IMG/VR virus record: IMGVR_UViG_3300025813_000022
Coordinates: 1-25,846 of that record
Length of the DNA stretch: 25,846 nucleotides
Strand: one strand, 5' to 3'
DNA from: a virus
Shown: positions 18,908 to 25,846 of the stretch, in pieces
Layout of the letters: every line of letters starts with the position of its first letter
Numbering within the stretch: the first letter of the stretch is position 1
Program-made: the position numbers and the translations under genes
The notes under the pieces: generated by a model
The model's input: the letters and a program-made list of their open reading frames with translations, nothing else
Database searches by the model: none
What the model was told of the DNA's origin: nothing

Positions 18908-21016
18908 ATGGCGCTAGGATCAACCGGTCTGGTTCGAGACGACAAGACGACGGGCAAGAGTGGCCTGCTAGTCGTTAAATCCAACTCCACCCTTGCCGCA
19001 GAGAAGGCAAAGGCAGAGCAGGAGGCCAAGAACAACCAGAACACGCCCCTGCTGGTAGGTCTTGCGGCTGATCTGACGCAAAAGTGGGAAGTGGCCAAGA
19101 CGGCCCGCACGTCCATCGAGCAGCGGTTACTGGACTGTCTGCGCCGCCGGCAGGGTGAGTATTCGCCCGAGAAGATGGCCAGCATCAAGGCGACCGGCGG
19201 ATCCGAAGTGTTCATGATGCTGACCAGTATCAAGTGCCGCGCGGCCGAGAGCTGGATCAACGACATTCTGTTCCCGGCCGGTGACCGGTGCTGGGAGGCC
19301 GAGCCGACCCCGATTCCGGACATGGACCCCGAGATCCGGCAGGAGCTGGCACAGGCGGTAGCCCAAGAGGCCATGATGTGGATGCAGCAGAACGGCATCC
19401 AGCTTCCTCCGGAGATCGTCCAGCAGCGCATGAAGATGGCCGAAGAGGAAATCGCCACGCGGCTGGAGAAAATGTCCCGCGAGACGGCCGAGAAGATGGC
19501 GAAAAAGATCGACGACCAGTTCACCGAGGGCAAGTGGGAAGAGGCCATGCGCGAGCTGGTGAAGAACACGGTGACCTTCCCGACCGCGTTCATCAAGGGC
19601 CCGGTAGTGCGCAAGCGCAAGTCTCTCAAGTGGATGCAGGACGGTAACGGCAAGTGGATCCCGAAGGTCGCCTCCGTGCTGCGACCCGAGTATTACGCGC
19701 CCAGCCCGTTTGACCTGTATTTCTCGCCATCCTCGAAGAACGTGCAGGACGGCTACCTGTTCGAGCGCCATCGCCTGCGCCGCAAGGACATTCTGGCCAT
19801 GAAGGGTGTTCCCGGGTACGACTCGGGCGCGATCGACGCGGTTCTGAGCCAGTACGGCATGGGCGGGCTGCGCAACTGGCTGACCGGTGACCAGCAGCGC
19901 GCCGAGCTGGAAGGCCGGCCGAACGAGTGGCTGGGACAGACCGATACCATCGATGCCCTTGAGTATTGGGGCAGCGCCAGCGGCCGGCATTTGCTTGATT
20001 GGGGTATGGATCCAGCCAAGGTCCCGGACCCCAACATGGAGTATGAGGTCAACTGCTGGAAGATCGGCAGCTACGTCATCAAGGCCGTGCTGAATGAATC
20101 CCCGACCGGGGAGCGTCCCTATGACCAGTGTTCGTTTGAGGATGTGCCCGGTTCGATATGGGGCAAGTCGGTTCCCGAGCTGATGGCCGACGTGCAGGAC
20201 GTGTGCAACGCCGCGGCGAGGTCGCTTGTAAACAACATGGCTGTATCGTCAGGGCCACAGATTGAGGTTCACACCGACAGGCTGGCGATCGGCGAGGACA
20301 TTTCCAATGTCACCCCGTTCCGGATCTGGCAGACCCTGTCAGACCCCAACGGCGGCACGAACAACCCGGCAGTGCGGTTCAACTACCCGCAGAGCATTGC
20401 CGACCAGCTGATGAAGGTCTACGAGTTCTTCTCCACGCTGGCCGACGAGTACACCAACATCCCGAAATACTCCTACGGCGACAACAAGGGCGCGCCGGGT
20501 ACCGCCTCCGGGCTGTCAATGCTCATGTCGTCAGCTGCCCGGGGGATCAAGCAGGTCATCGCCAATCTGGACAACCCGATCGAGGGCACGGTGCGCCGCA
20601 CCTACATCCACAACATGCTGTTTGACGAGGATGAGTCCATCAAGGGCGATCTGAGCGTCAGTGCCAAGGGTGCGCGCTCCATGGTGGCCAAAGAGCAGCA
20701 GATGGTACGCCGGCAGGAGTTCCTGCAGACCACGAACAACCCGACCGACTTGCAGATCATGGGTCTGGAAGGTCGCGCCATGCTCCTGCGCGAGGCCGTG
20801 AAGTCGTTCGAGATCAACGTCGACGACGTGATTCCCGACCGTGAGAAGCTACAGGAGCAGATGCAACAGGCCATGCAGGCCGAAATGCAGCAGCAACAGC
20901 AGGCCGCGATGCAGGGTGGACAGGCAGGACCGGCGCCGGGTGGCAGCCGCAACCTCGATCAGGCTGGAAATCCGGCTGGTGGCACCGATACCCGGTTGAT
21001 TCGCCAAGCCGCCTGA
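18908..21016 (+). CDS. Portal protein (P22/podovirus-like, 702 residues)
   Basis: This forms the dodecameric ring through which DNA enters and leaves the head. Its length matches the large portals of P22-like podoviruses. Features include a charged N-terminal segment, a helical region (about 138-225), the recognisable ASVLRPEYYAPSPFDLYFSP (about 256-275), a GSIWGKSVPELMADVQDVCN stretch, NIPKYSYGDNKGAPGTASGL (about 519-538) where the barrel/crown transition usually lies, and a Gln-rich tail (about 650-675) like the P22 barrel. The call rests on these blocks and on position between terminase and scaffold. Confidence 0.85.
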   Translation: MALGSTGLVRDDKTTGKSGLLVVKSNSTLAAEKAKAEQEAKNNQNTPLLVGLAADLTQKWEVAKTARTSIEQRLLDCLRRRQGEYSPEKMASIKATGGSEVFMMLTSIKCRAAESWINDILFPAGDRCWEAEPTPIPDMDPEIRQELAQAVAQEAMMWMQQNGIQLPPEIVQQRMKMAEEEIATRLEKMSRETAEKMAKKIDDQFTEGKWEEAMRELVKNTVTFPTAFIKGPVVRKRKSLKWMQDGNGKWIPKVASVLRPEYYAPSPFDLYFSPSSKNVQDGYLFERHRLRRKDILAMKGVPGYDSGAIDAVLSQYGMGGLRNWLTGDQQRAELEGRPNEWLGQTDTIDALEYWGSASGRHLLDWGMDPAKVPDPNMEYEVNCWKIGSYVIKAVLNESPTGERPYDQCSFEDVPGSIWGKSVPELMADVQDVCNAAARSLVNNMAVSSGPQIEVHTDRLAIGEDISNVTPFRIWQTLSDPNGGTNNPAVRFNYPQSIADQLMKVYEFFSTLADEYTNIPKYSYGDNKGAPGTASGLSMLMSSAARGIKQVIANLDNPIEGTVRRTYIHNMLFDEDESIKGDLSVSAKGARSMVAKEQQMVRRQEFLQTTNNPTDLQIMGLEGRAMLLREAVKSFEINVDDVIPDREKLQEQMQQAMQAEMQQQQQAAMQGGQAGPAPGGSRNLDQAGNPAGGTDTRLIRQAA

Positions 21017-21026
21017 CGGATAGTCA

Positions 21027-21050
21027 CCCCTCCAATCACCACAGGAGGGG
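21027..21050 (+). promoter_or_regulatory. SD-sequestering hairpin with CACCACA loop
   Basis: CCCCTCC (21027-21033) pairs perfectly with GGAGGGG (21044-21050), leaving AATCACCACA as the loop. The SD is fully within the stem, and ATG 21057 follows six bases later. The portal stop (21014-21016) lies just before the stem, so a terminating ribosome could open it. Confidence 0.6.
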
Positions 21051-21056
21051 AACACC

Positions 21057-21668
21057 ATGGCAGATGATTACCTGCCTGATCGGGTGCGATACAGCCCGAA
21101 ATCGCTAGAAAAGCACATCGATCGGCGCTACCTGCTGAACACGAAGAATGGACGGGTATTCCTCTGGACCCCGGTACTGTCGGTCAAGCCCGGCATGGTT
21201 TCGTGTGACGAGAACGGCACACCGACCAAGGCACTATCGCTGAAAGACCCGTATCTCAAGCACCAGACCGCCCAGCTTGCCAGCCAAATGGCCGCAGCCG
21301 GGGCAAGCAAGGATACGGTCAGCGAGTTCGGGGTGTTGCTGGATGACCTGTCACGCGACAACCGGAAGATCGAAAAACACTCGGGAGATTGGCCGCTTTT
21401 CACTGGCGTCAAGCCAGAACCCGAGTGGATGCGCGGCGCGCTCGCGCTGGCCGAGAAGGCAAAGCTGGAAATCGAGGCGCTGGCCGTCGCCGGCTACTGG
21501 CAGATATCCGGCCGGCTGAACTGGCAGGTCAAGCCCCCGAACGAGGTTTCACTGGCGTTTCAGCGCCAGCAGGCCATGGAGGCGATCGCCGGATACGACA
21601 TGCGCTATTTTGGCATGGTGGTTTCAGAACAGAACAAGTTCCACATGGAACACAGCAGGTCACTTTGA
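21057..21668 (+). CDS. Probable virion protein, paralogue of the last gene (203 residues)
   Basis: Residues 26-50 (LLNTKNGRVF ... SCDENG) match the gene starting at 25711 (LKNTKNGRVF ... PCDAQG), so both share a short N-terminal domain. The rest is helical, with two Ala-rich runs (AQLASQMAAAGASK and EWMRGALALAEKAKLEIEAL), and includes WPLFTGVKPEPEW. I do not recognise the family; its place after the portal suggests a head, adaptor or connector protein. Confidence 0.6.
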   Translation: MADDYLPDRVRYSPKSLEKHIDRRYLLNTKNGRVFLWTPVLSVKPGMVSCDENGTPTKALSLKDPYLKHQTAQLASQMAAAGASKDTVSEFGVLLDDLSRDNRKIEKHSGDWPLFTGVKPEPEWMRGALALAEKAKLEIEALAVAGYWQISGRLNWQVKPPNEVSLAFQRQQAMEAIAGYDMRYFGMVVSEQNKFHMEHSRSL

Positions 21669-21700
21669 CAGTGGGCCCAAAAATCTAAGAGGACAGGACT

Positions 21701-22177
21701 ATGCGTAGAGAACAGATGACGATCAACGAACTGACCGTCAACCGCGTCAAGACTCCCGAGGGCGTCGTTGTTGTGCCGGATGGCACGACCTACACCCTGC
21801 TGGAGAAGAACACCAACAAGGTCCACATCATCCCGGACCTGACCGGTGACTGCACCATTACCCTGCCAGCGGCCAAAAACGGCCTGCATTACCCGATTCA
21901 GTACGGTGGTGTCGCGGCTGACGCGCAGGACTGGACGATCATCACCCCGGAAGGCAATACCGTGTATTTCCTCGGCGGGCTTGTGCACCTTGACTCCGAT
22001 GCCGGATCCGCCGGTGACGAAGTCGTGCCGATCGCGGGCGACGGCAACAGCAACAGTTCGCTGAACGTGCTGACCCCGGACGTGGGTACCCTCGTGGACC
22101 TGTGGTGTCAGGGTGGCCTGTGGTACCTGAACGGTCAGGTGGTTTCCGCCACTGTTCCTGCGTTCGCTGACCAGTAA
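21701..22177 (+). CDS. Beta-rich structural protein, possible capsid decoration (158 residues)
   Basis: The protein is rich in Gly, Thr, Val and Asp with many predicted strands (GVVVVPDGTTYTLLEK; GDCTITLPAAKNGLHYPIQY) and few helices, matching small jelly-roll or decoration proteins. The SD AGAGGA lies about nine bases before ATG 21701. The following gene begins three bases after its stop. The role is inferred from context. Confidence 0.5.
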   Translation: MRREQMTINELTVNRVKTPEGVVVVPDGTTYTLLEKNTNKVHIIPDLTGDCTITLPAAKNGLHYPIQYGGVAADAQDWTIITPEGNTVYFLGGLVHLDSDAGSAGDEVVPIAGDGNSNSSLNVLTPDVGTLVDLWCQGGLWYLNGQVVSATVPAFADQ

Positions 22178-22180
22178 GCC

Positions 22181-22480
22181 ATGGACAACTTCACCCCGCT
22201 TGCCTACACCGGCAACCTGAACGCAACGACGACCATCACGACTCAGTCGTTCGCGCTCGCCGGTGGGGCCAAGAAACTGCGGTGTCGCAACCTCGACGGC
22301 ACGAATTACGCGCTTGTCGGGTTCGGGGCGACGGCGGCGCTGGCCAAGACCAACGCTGCCGACGGTATGGCTGTAGCGAAAGGCGAGGTCGAGGTCTGGA
22401 ATATCCCGACCTCGGCCAAGCATGTCGCTTATCTCGGCGATACCGGCACCGTGGTACTCAATTTCACGCAGGGCACCTAG
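22181..22480 (+). CDS. Small beta-rich structural protein, 99 residues
   Basis: It has low-complexity Thr/Ala/Gly sequence with alternating strands (NLNATTTITTQSFALAGGAK; DGMAVAKGEVEVWNIPTSAK; GTVVLNFTQGT). It lies three bases after the preceding beta-rich gene and is probably made with it. Such proteins often form head decorations or fibre tips; no specific family is recognised. Confidence 0.5.
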   Translation: MDNFTPLAYTGNLNATTTITTQSFALAGGAKKLRCRNLDGTNYALVGFGATAALAKTNAADGMAVAKGEVEVWNIPTSAKHVAYLGDTGTVVLNFTQGT

Positions 22481-22492
22481 AGGAACGCAACT

Positions 22493-22690
22493 ATGGGGTT
22501 TTTCGACTACCCGAAGGAAAAAAAGGCTGACAAAAAGCCCCGGCCGGCACCTACTGGTGGCCTGTTGGGGCGCGCTACACGCGCATTTGGCGGGCGCAAG
22601 AACCGTATCGATGACGCCATCGAGGCGGCAACGGGCGGGCCTGCAAGCCGCCGTAATCGCAAGAACGACGGCGATTCCGACGACTACTGA
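22493..22690 (+). CDS. Small basic, disordered protein, 65 residues
   Basis: MGFFDYPKEKKADKKPRPAP opens a very basic, Gly/Pro-rich chain with GRATRAFGGRKNRIDDAIEA and an acidic DGDSDDY end. AGAGGA lies eight bases before ATG. It is probably unstructured and might bind DNA or the inner head. No family recognised. Confidence 0.55.
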   Translation: MGFFDYPKEKKADKKPRPAPTGGLLGRATRAFGGRKNRIDDAIEAATGGPASRRNRKNDGDSDDY

Positions 22691-23014
22691 GTGGAAACCG
22701 TCGAACAACGAAGAATCAGGTTCCTCCCGGAGCCTGATGAGAAGATGCTCGAAACCCTTGTGCGGTTACGGGCAGAAAATCCGGATGCGACCCGGAAACT
22801 TGTGGAGTGGTTGCTGCAAGGTTCCTCGTATGCGGATAACGTACTGCGCAACGCAGCAGATGTTCATGCGTTGCACAGGGCACAGGGCGCCAGCGGCACC
22901 CTGTTCCCGGTTATCGAGGTCCTCTCGGATCCCGAAACCGAGCTTGCAGACTTGCGAGCAAAGCGCGCAGGCGTGAGGTTAAACCGGTCGAATTCCGGCC
23001 GGTCCTCATTCTGA
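22691..23014 (+). CDS. Hypothetical protein, 107 residues (GTG start)
   Basis: GTG 22691 directly follows the previous stop. The SD is poor, so translation is probably by reinitiation. The chain is helical and charged (EKMLETLVRLRAENPDATRK, then LVEWLLQG and AADVHALHRAQGAS) with a basic Ser/Arg end. Residues 14-40 have the form of a helical bundle, but no family is recognised. Confidence 0.5.
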   Translation: METVEQRRIRFLPEPDEKMLETLVRLRAENPDATRKLVEWLLQGSSYADNVLRNAADVHALHRAQGASGTLFPVIEVLSDPETELADLRAKRAGVRLNRSNSGRSSF

Positions 23015-23145
23015 GCGACCTACTCAACCACCCTTAACCTCGAATCCCTGTCAATTCGCTTATGCGGTCCACCGCAGGAATCGCCGTGTCAGGCCTTCTG
23101 CAGGAACGCATGAATCCGTATTGAGCTGGCTCGAAGGAGGAATGT
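23015..23145. other. Gap before the scaffold gene
   Basis: This 131-base gap holds a perfect short hairpin, GCGGT-CC-ACCGC (23066-23077), two copies of GCAGGAA (about 23080 and 23099), and the strong GGAGG SD of the scaffold gene. A promoter is not clear. It may be a processing site between the small genes and scaffold/capsid. Confidence 0.35.
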
Positions 23146-24135
23146 ATGGCTGTACCAAAGGTAATCCAGAAGCAACTCGACGACGCCGAAGCGGCAGCTA
23201 AGGCAAAGACCACGGAAACCGAAAGCCCTTCCGATCCTGCCCCGCCCAGCGGGCTGCAGCCGGTTGATCGTGCCGGTGACCCGACCGCAGACGGCTTGCC
23301 GCCTGCAAAACCGATAGACCCCGAGGACTACAAGGCGCGGTTTGCCGTTTACAAGACGGCGACCGACAAAACCATCAGTGAGCAACGCGAGCAGATTTCC
23401 GGGCTGACAACCCAGCTGACCCAGCTGAATCAGCAGATCGAACAGCTCAGATCACAGATGGCCGACAAGCCGGCCCAGCCCTCGACGCTCGATATCGACG
23501 ACGATGACCTGTCGGACGTTCCCAAAGAGATCCTCGAAAACTACGACGAGGCGTGGATCCGCGACATGAAGCGCATGAACAAGGGCCTGCTTGTGAAAGC
23601 AATCGCCCAGCTTCGCTCAGAGATAGCGGATATCAAGGGGAGCGTTACCAAGGTTACTCAGAGTGCGACCGAGTCGGCCAAGACCCGTTTCTATGCGGAT
23701 CTGGATAACGACCCGGTTTTCGGTAAGGGCAAACCGTACTTTTGGGAGAAGTTTGATCCCGATCCTGCATTTCGCCAGTGGCTGTCCTCGCAGGTCGATG
23801 AAACCATCGATCAGCGTCAGTGGGGAGTGGTCCTGCAGCAGAGCATCGATGCGAACAACGCAAGCGGTGTTAAGCGCGTCTTGCAGGAATTCATGAAGCA
23901 AACAGGTCGCAGCACACCCGCGAACACCCAGCAGAACCATCAGCCGAGTGGACTCGACAACCTGATCGCGCCGGAAGCCGGTGGCGGTGGGGATGTTGGA
24001 GACGCCCAGCCCGAGACGTTCAGCCAGTCATACGTGCAGAAGTTCTACACCGACTGGAGCAAGGGCAAGTACACGGACGAGGCTGCGAAAGCAATCGAAC
24101 GCCGAATCCAGCGAGGCCGCGTAGTCGAGGGGTAA
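23146..24135 (+). CDS. Scaffold protein for head assembly, 329 residues
   Basis: It lies directly before the capsid gene with the strongest SD of the late region (GGAGG, six bases before ATG). The sequence is hydrophilic and Pro/Ala-rich at first, followed by a coiled coil (SEQREQISGLTTQLTQLNQQ and a following IEQLRSQM), a middle acidic patch (DIDDDDLSDVP), a helical region (about 140-250), a Gln/Pro linker and a basic C terminus (KAIERRIQRGRVVEG). A basic helical C terminus that touches the capsid protein is typical of P22-type scaffolds. The call is from context and composition. Confidence 0.75.
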   Translation: MAVPKVIQKQLDDAEAAAKAKTTETESPSDPAPPSGLQPVDRAGDPTADGLPPAKPIDPEDYKARFAVYKTATDKTISEQREQISGLTTQLTQLNQQIEQLRSQMADKPAQPSTLDIDDDDLSDVPKEILENYDEAWIRDMKRMNKGLLVKAIAQLRSEIADIKGSVTKVTQSATESAKTRFYADLDNDPVFGKGKPYFWEKFDPDPAFRQWLSSQVDETIDQRQWGVVLQQSIDANNASGVKRVLQEFMKQTGRSTPANTQQNHQPSGLDNLIAPEAGGGGDVGDAQPETFSQSYVQKFYTDWSKGKYTDEAAKAIERRIQRGRVVEG

Positions 24136-24144
24136 CCCCCGGCT

Positions 24145-24192
24145 AGGAATTGCCTTGAGGGAGGACGCACACACAACCAAGAGGTAATTCCT
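24145..24192 (+). promoter_or_regulatory. Ten-bp leader hairpin abutting the capsid start codon
   Basis: AGGAATTGCC (24145-24154) pairs with GGTAATTCCT (24183-24192), ten pairs including one G-U, around a 28-base loop. The ATG at 24193 follows at once, and the last two bases of the AGAGG SD are in the stem. The loop contains another purine run (GAGGGAGG, about 24157-24164). This suggests control of capsid translation or of mRNA stability. Confidence 0.55.
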
Positions 24193-25116
24193 ATGCTGCC
24201 AGCAGCCGCCGGTGTACCCCAGCTTTCTGGTGTCACCATCCCCAACGCCGTGTGGAGCGGCAAGTTGCTCGTGAAGTTCTACGACGCTACCTGCCTGTCC
24301 GAAATCGCCAATACCGAGTACGAGGGTGAGATTTCCTCGATGGGCGACAAGGTCATTATCCGCACCACCCCAACCATCACGATCCGCGACTACAGCAAGG
24401 GTATGCAGCTGCAGACCGAGCGGCCCGAGCCCGAGACGGTGGAACTGCCCATCGAGAAGGGCAAGTATTGGAACTTCGCTGTCGACGACGTTGACAAGTT
24501 CCAGTCCGATTACGCCTTCATGGATGACTGGACCCGGGACGCTTCCGAACAGCTGAAAATCACCATCGATACACTGGTTCTCGGTGATATCTACGCTGAT
24601 GCAGACGCCAGCAATGCCGGTGCGACCGCCGGTGCGAAGTCCAGCTCCTACAACCTCGGTGCTTCCGGCGCCCCGGTCGGTCTGGACAAAACCAACGTCC
24701 TCGATTTCATCGTGGATCTTGGTTCGGTTCTCGACGAACAGAATGTTCCCGAGTCCGATCGCTGGCTGGTTCTGCCGACGTGGGCCTGCGGCATGATCAA
24801 GAAGTCCGATCTGAAAGACGCCTCCCTGACCGGAGACGGCCAGTCCACCCTGCGCAACGGGCGGATCGGCATGATCGATAACTTCACGATCTACAAGTCC
24901 AACCTGCTCGCCACCACTGCCGACGGCAGCGGCGAGACGGCCTACAACATCATCGCCGGCCAGAAATCCGGTCTGACTTTCGCCTCACAGATGCTCAATT
25001 CCGAGACTCTGCGGGCCGAGTCGACCTTTGGCCAGCTGGTGCGTGGTCTGCAGGTGTTCGGCTACAAGGTCATCAAGGGCGAGTCCATCGCCCACGGCTA
25101 CGTCTACAAGGCGTAA
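24193..25116 (+). CDS. Major capsid protein, 307 residues
   Basis: This is the shell protein of the head. The order portal, scaffold, capsid and the composition fit an HK97-fold capsid. Recognisable blocks are the N-terminal VWSGKLLVKFYDATCLSEIA (20-39), EGEISSMGDKVIIRTTPTIT (44-63), a central KGKYWNFAVDDVDKFQSDYA, and the signature VLDEQNVPESDRWLVLPTWA (179-198), common in P22-coat/T7-type capsids. There is no protease or delta-domain, so a separate scaffold is expected. The start has AGAGG about nine bases upstream. A hairpin terminator follows it. Confidence 0.9.
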   Translation: MLPAAAGVPQLSGVTIPNAVWSGKLLVKFYDATCLSEIANTEYEGEISSMGDKVIIRTTPTITIRDYSKGMQLQTERPEPETVELPIEKGKYWNFAVDDVDKFQSDYAFMDDWTRDASEQLKITIDTLVLGDIYADADASNAGATAGAKSSSYNLGASGAPVGLDKTNVLDFIVDLGSVLDEQNVPESDRWLVLPTWACGMIKKSDLKDASLTGDGQSTLRNGRIGMIDNFTIYKSNLLATTADGSGETAYNIIAGQKSGLTFASQMLNSETLRAESTFGQLVRGLQVFGYKVIKGESIAHGYVYKA

Positions 25117-25125
25117 CCGGGCCTG

Positions 25126-25149
25126 ACGGGGTGGGAAACCACCCCGTTT
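25126..25149 (+). terminator. Hairpin after the capsid gene
   Basis: ACGGGGTGG (25126-25134) pairs with CCACCCCGT (25139-25147) around a GAAA loop. Only three T follow, so it is a partial terminator or an mRNA 3' stabiliser for the abundant capsid message. Confidence 0.65.
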
Positions 25150-25182
25150 CACCCTTAACTTCATGAAATAGAGGATTTACTT

Positions 25183-25647
25183 ATGGCTGATACTGCTCCT
25201 GATTTCACCGCGAATCGCAGCGGTCCGGCGGCAAGCGCCCCGGCTGTCCTGCACTTCGAGGAAATCATCGACTGCGCAGCGAACAACCTCGCCAGCGGCG
25301 AGTCTCACGCGCTGTTCGATATCCCCAAGGGCCTCGTGCACCTGTCCACCGCGGTCGAGGTTCTGACCGCCGAGGGCGGCGCGGCAACGGCCGATATCGG
25401 TGTTACCGGTACCGACGTTGACTCGCTGATCGACGGCGTCGACCTCAATGCCTCTGCCGGCACTCTCTGGCAGTCCGGCAATGCGGGCACCGCCGAGGTC
25501 AATTCCATCCTTGGTTCCGCCGCCGGCTACATCACGGCAGCCGACGTGACGTTCAGCCTGTTGGCGAACGCCGCGCTGGACACCGCCGTTTTCCGTGTGG
25601 TGTCGAAGTGGCTCGACATGCGTGGCCAACTGCCTGACCCGACCTGA
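25183..25647 (+). CDS. Probable structural protein, 154 residues
   Basis: An Ala/Gly/Ser/Thr-rich chain with predicted strands (GLVHLSTAVEVLTAEGGAAT; VTFSLLANAALDTAVFRVVS) and few charged residues. AGAGGA lies ten bases before ATG 25183. It sits between two hairpin terminators, so it may be expressed with the capsid gene at a set ratio. Possibly a decoration or head-completion protein; no family recognised. Confidence 0.55.
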   Translation: MADTAPDFTANRSGPAASAPAVLHFEEIIDCAANNLASGESHALFDIPKGLVHLSTAVEVLTAEGGAATADIGVTGTDVDSLIDGVDLNASAGTLWQSGNAGTAEVNSILGSAAGYITAADVTFSLLANAALDTAVFRVVSKWLDMRGQLPDPT

Positions 25648-25668
25648 CTGTAAGTGGGTTGAAACCAT

Positions 25669-25698
25669 AACGGGGCCTTTCCGGGCCCCGTTCTTTTT
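25669..25698 (+). terminator. Rho-independent terminator after the small structural gene
   Basis: AACGGGGCC (25669-25677) pairs perfectly with GGCCCCGTT (25684-25692) around a six-base loop, followed by C and five T (25694-25698). The GGAGG SD of the next gene begins at once afterward. Confidence 0.85.
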
Positions 25699-25710
25699 GG
25701 AGGTACGTTT

Positions 25711-25846
25711 ATGAGTCTGACTCATGCAGTACAACTCGAAGGGCCGAAACCCCTGTTCCTGAAGAACACCAAGAACGGCCGGGTATTCCCTTACAACGAG
25801 ATTCACGCCAAGCGCGCCGATTTCGTTCCCTGTGATGCGCAGGGAA
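25711..25846 (+). CDS. Start of a structural gene, paralogue of the 203-residue protein (3' end beyond window)
   Basis: The frame is open from ATG 25711 to the window edge (45 codons). Residues 17-45 contain LKNTKNGRVFPYNEIHAKRA and an FVPCDAQG end, matching the LLNTKNGRVF and SCDENG segments of the protein at 21057. A strong GGAGG SD lies about eight bases before the ATG, directly after the terminator. The family is unknown; the rest of the gene is not in the window. Confidence 0.6.
   Translation, partial: MSLTHAVQLEGPKPLFLKNTKNGRVFPYNEIHAKRADFVPCDAQG

Noticed and set aside
18346-19653. Minus-strand frame of 435 codons opposite the portal gene
   Set aside because: The portal reading frame is well supported; the antisense frame is low-complexity, crosses gene borders and lacks start signals.
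21605-22708. Minus-strand frame of 367 codons across three late genes
   Set aside because: It spans three plus-strand genes that have SD sites and sensible spacing, so it is a shadow.
1-25846. tRNA genes, integrase, insertion sequence or att site
   Set aside because: No cloverleaf, recombinase motif, transposase motif or flanking duplication was recognised on either strand.

Overview
The window reads as one contiguous piece of a tailed bacteriophage (or prophage) genome, GC-rich by eye, with dense, overlapping, short-spaced genes and E. coli-like promoters and Shine-Dalgarno (SD) sites. A Gram-negative, probably gammaproteobacterial, host fits, but nothing in the window fixes the host. There is no integrase, no lysis cassette and no tail-fibre gene here, so lifestyle cannot be settled. 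A P22-type large portal, a scaffold and a 307-residue capsid protein point to a podovirus-like virion.

Layout. (1) 1-8732 is the early region. An ERF-type single-strand annealing protein runs leftward off the window edge, divergent from a small XRE-type repressor. A rightward operon then encodes a lambda-O-like replication initiator with a repeat array inside its gene, a partner protein (DUF6475-like), small unknowns, an HNH/DUF968-like nuclease, a Q-like zinc-finger antiterminator, a UvrD/Rep-type helicase and more small unknowns. (2) 8733-8841 is a two-hairpin element and bidirectional terminator. (3) 8842-12601 is a leftward operon of nine small accessory genes, driven from a strong promoter at 12652-12680 and ending in a TrfB/KorA-like regulator. 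(4) 12711-25846 is the rightward late region: a DNA N6-adenine methyltransferase, a repeat-rich non-coding gap, small and large terminase, a nest of small Cys-rich and unknown genes, a Tat-signal protein, portal, several probable virion proteins, scaffold, major capsid protein, and the start of another structural gene.

How it fits together. The XRE repressor probably acts on a 19-bp inverted repeat (GGTTG-N9-CAACC). One copy lies over the ERF promoter beside the repressor gene and a second over the helicase promoter, which would tie recombination and helicase expression to one switch. The initiator gene carries GAGGGCTCGC-type iterons in its interdomain linker, as lambda O carries its origin. 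A second cluster of the same repeats lies just upstream of the terminase genes. The Q-like protein is a candidate activator of the late genes.

The most unusual signals are in the leaders. At least a dozen genes on both strands share a CACCACA box just upstream of the SD. In four of them the box sits in or next to the loop of a hairpin whose 3' arm contains the SD. The capsid gene has its own 10-bp hairpin abutting its ATG. All functional names come from reading motifs; no database search was run.
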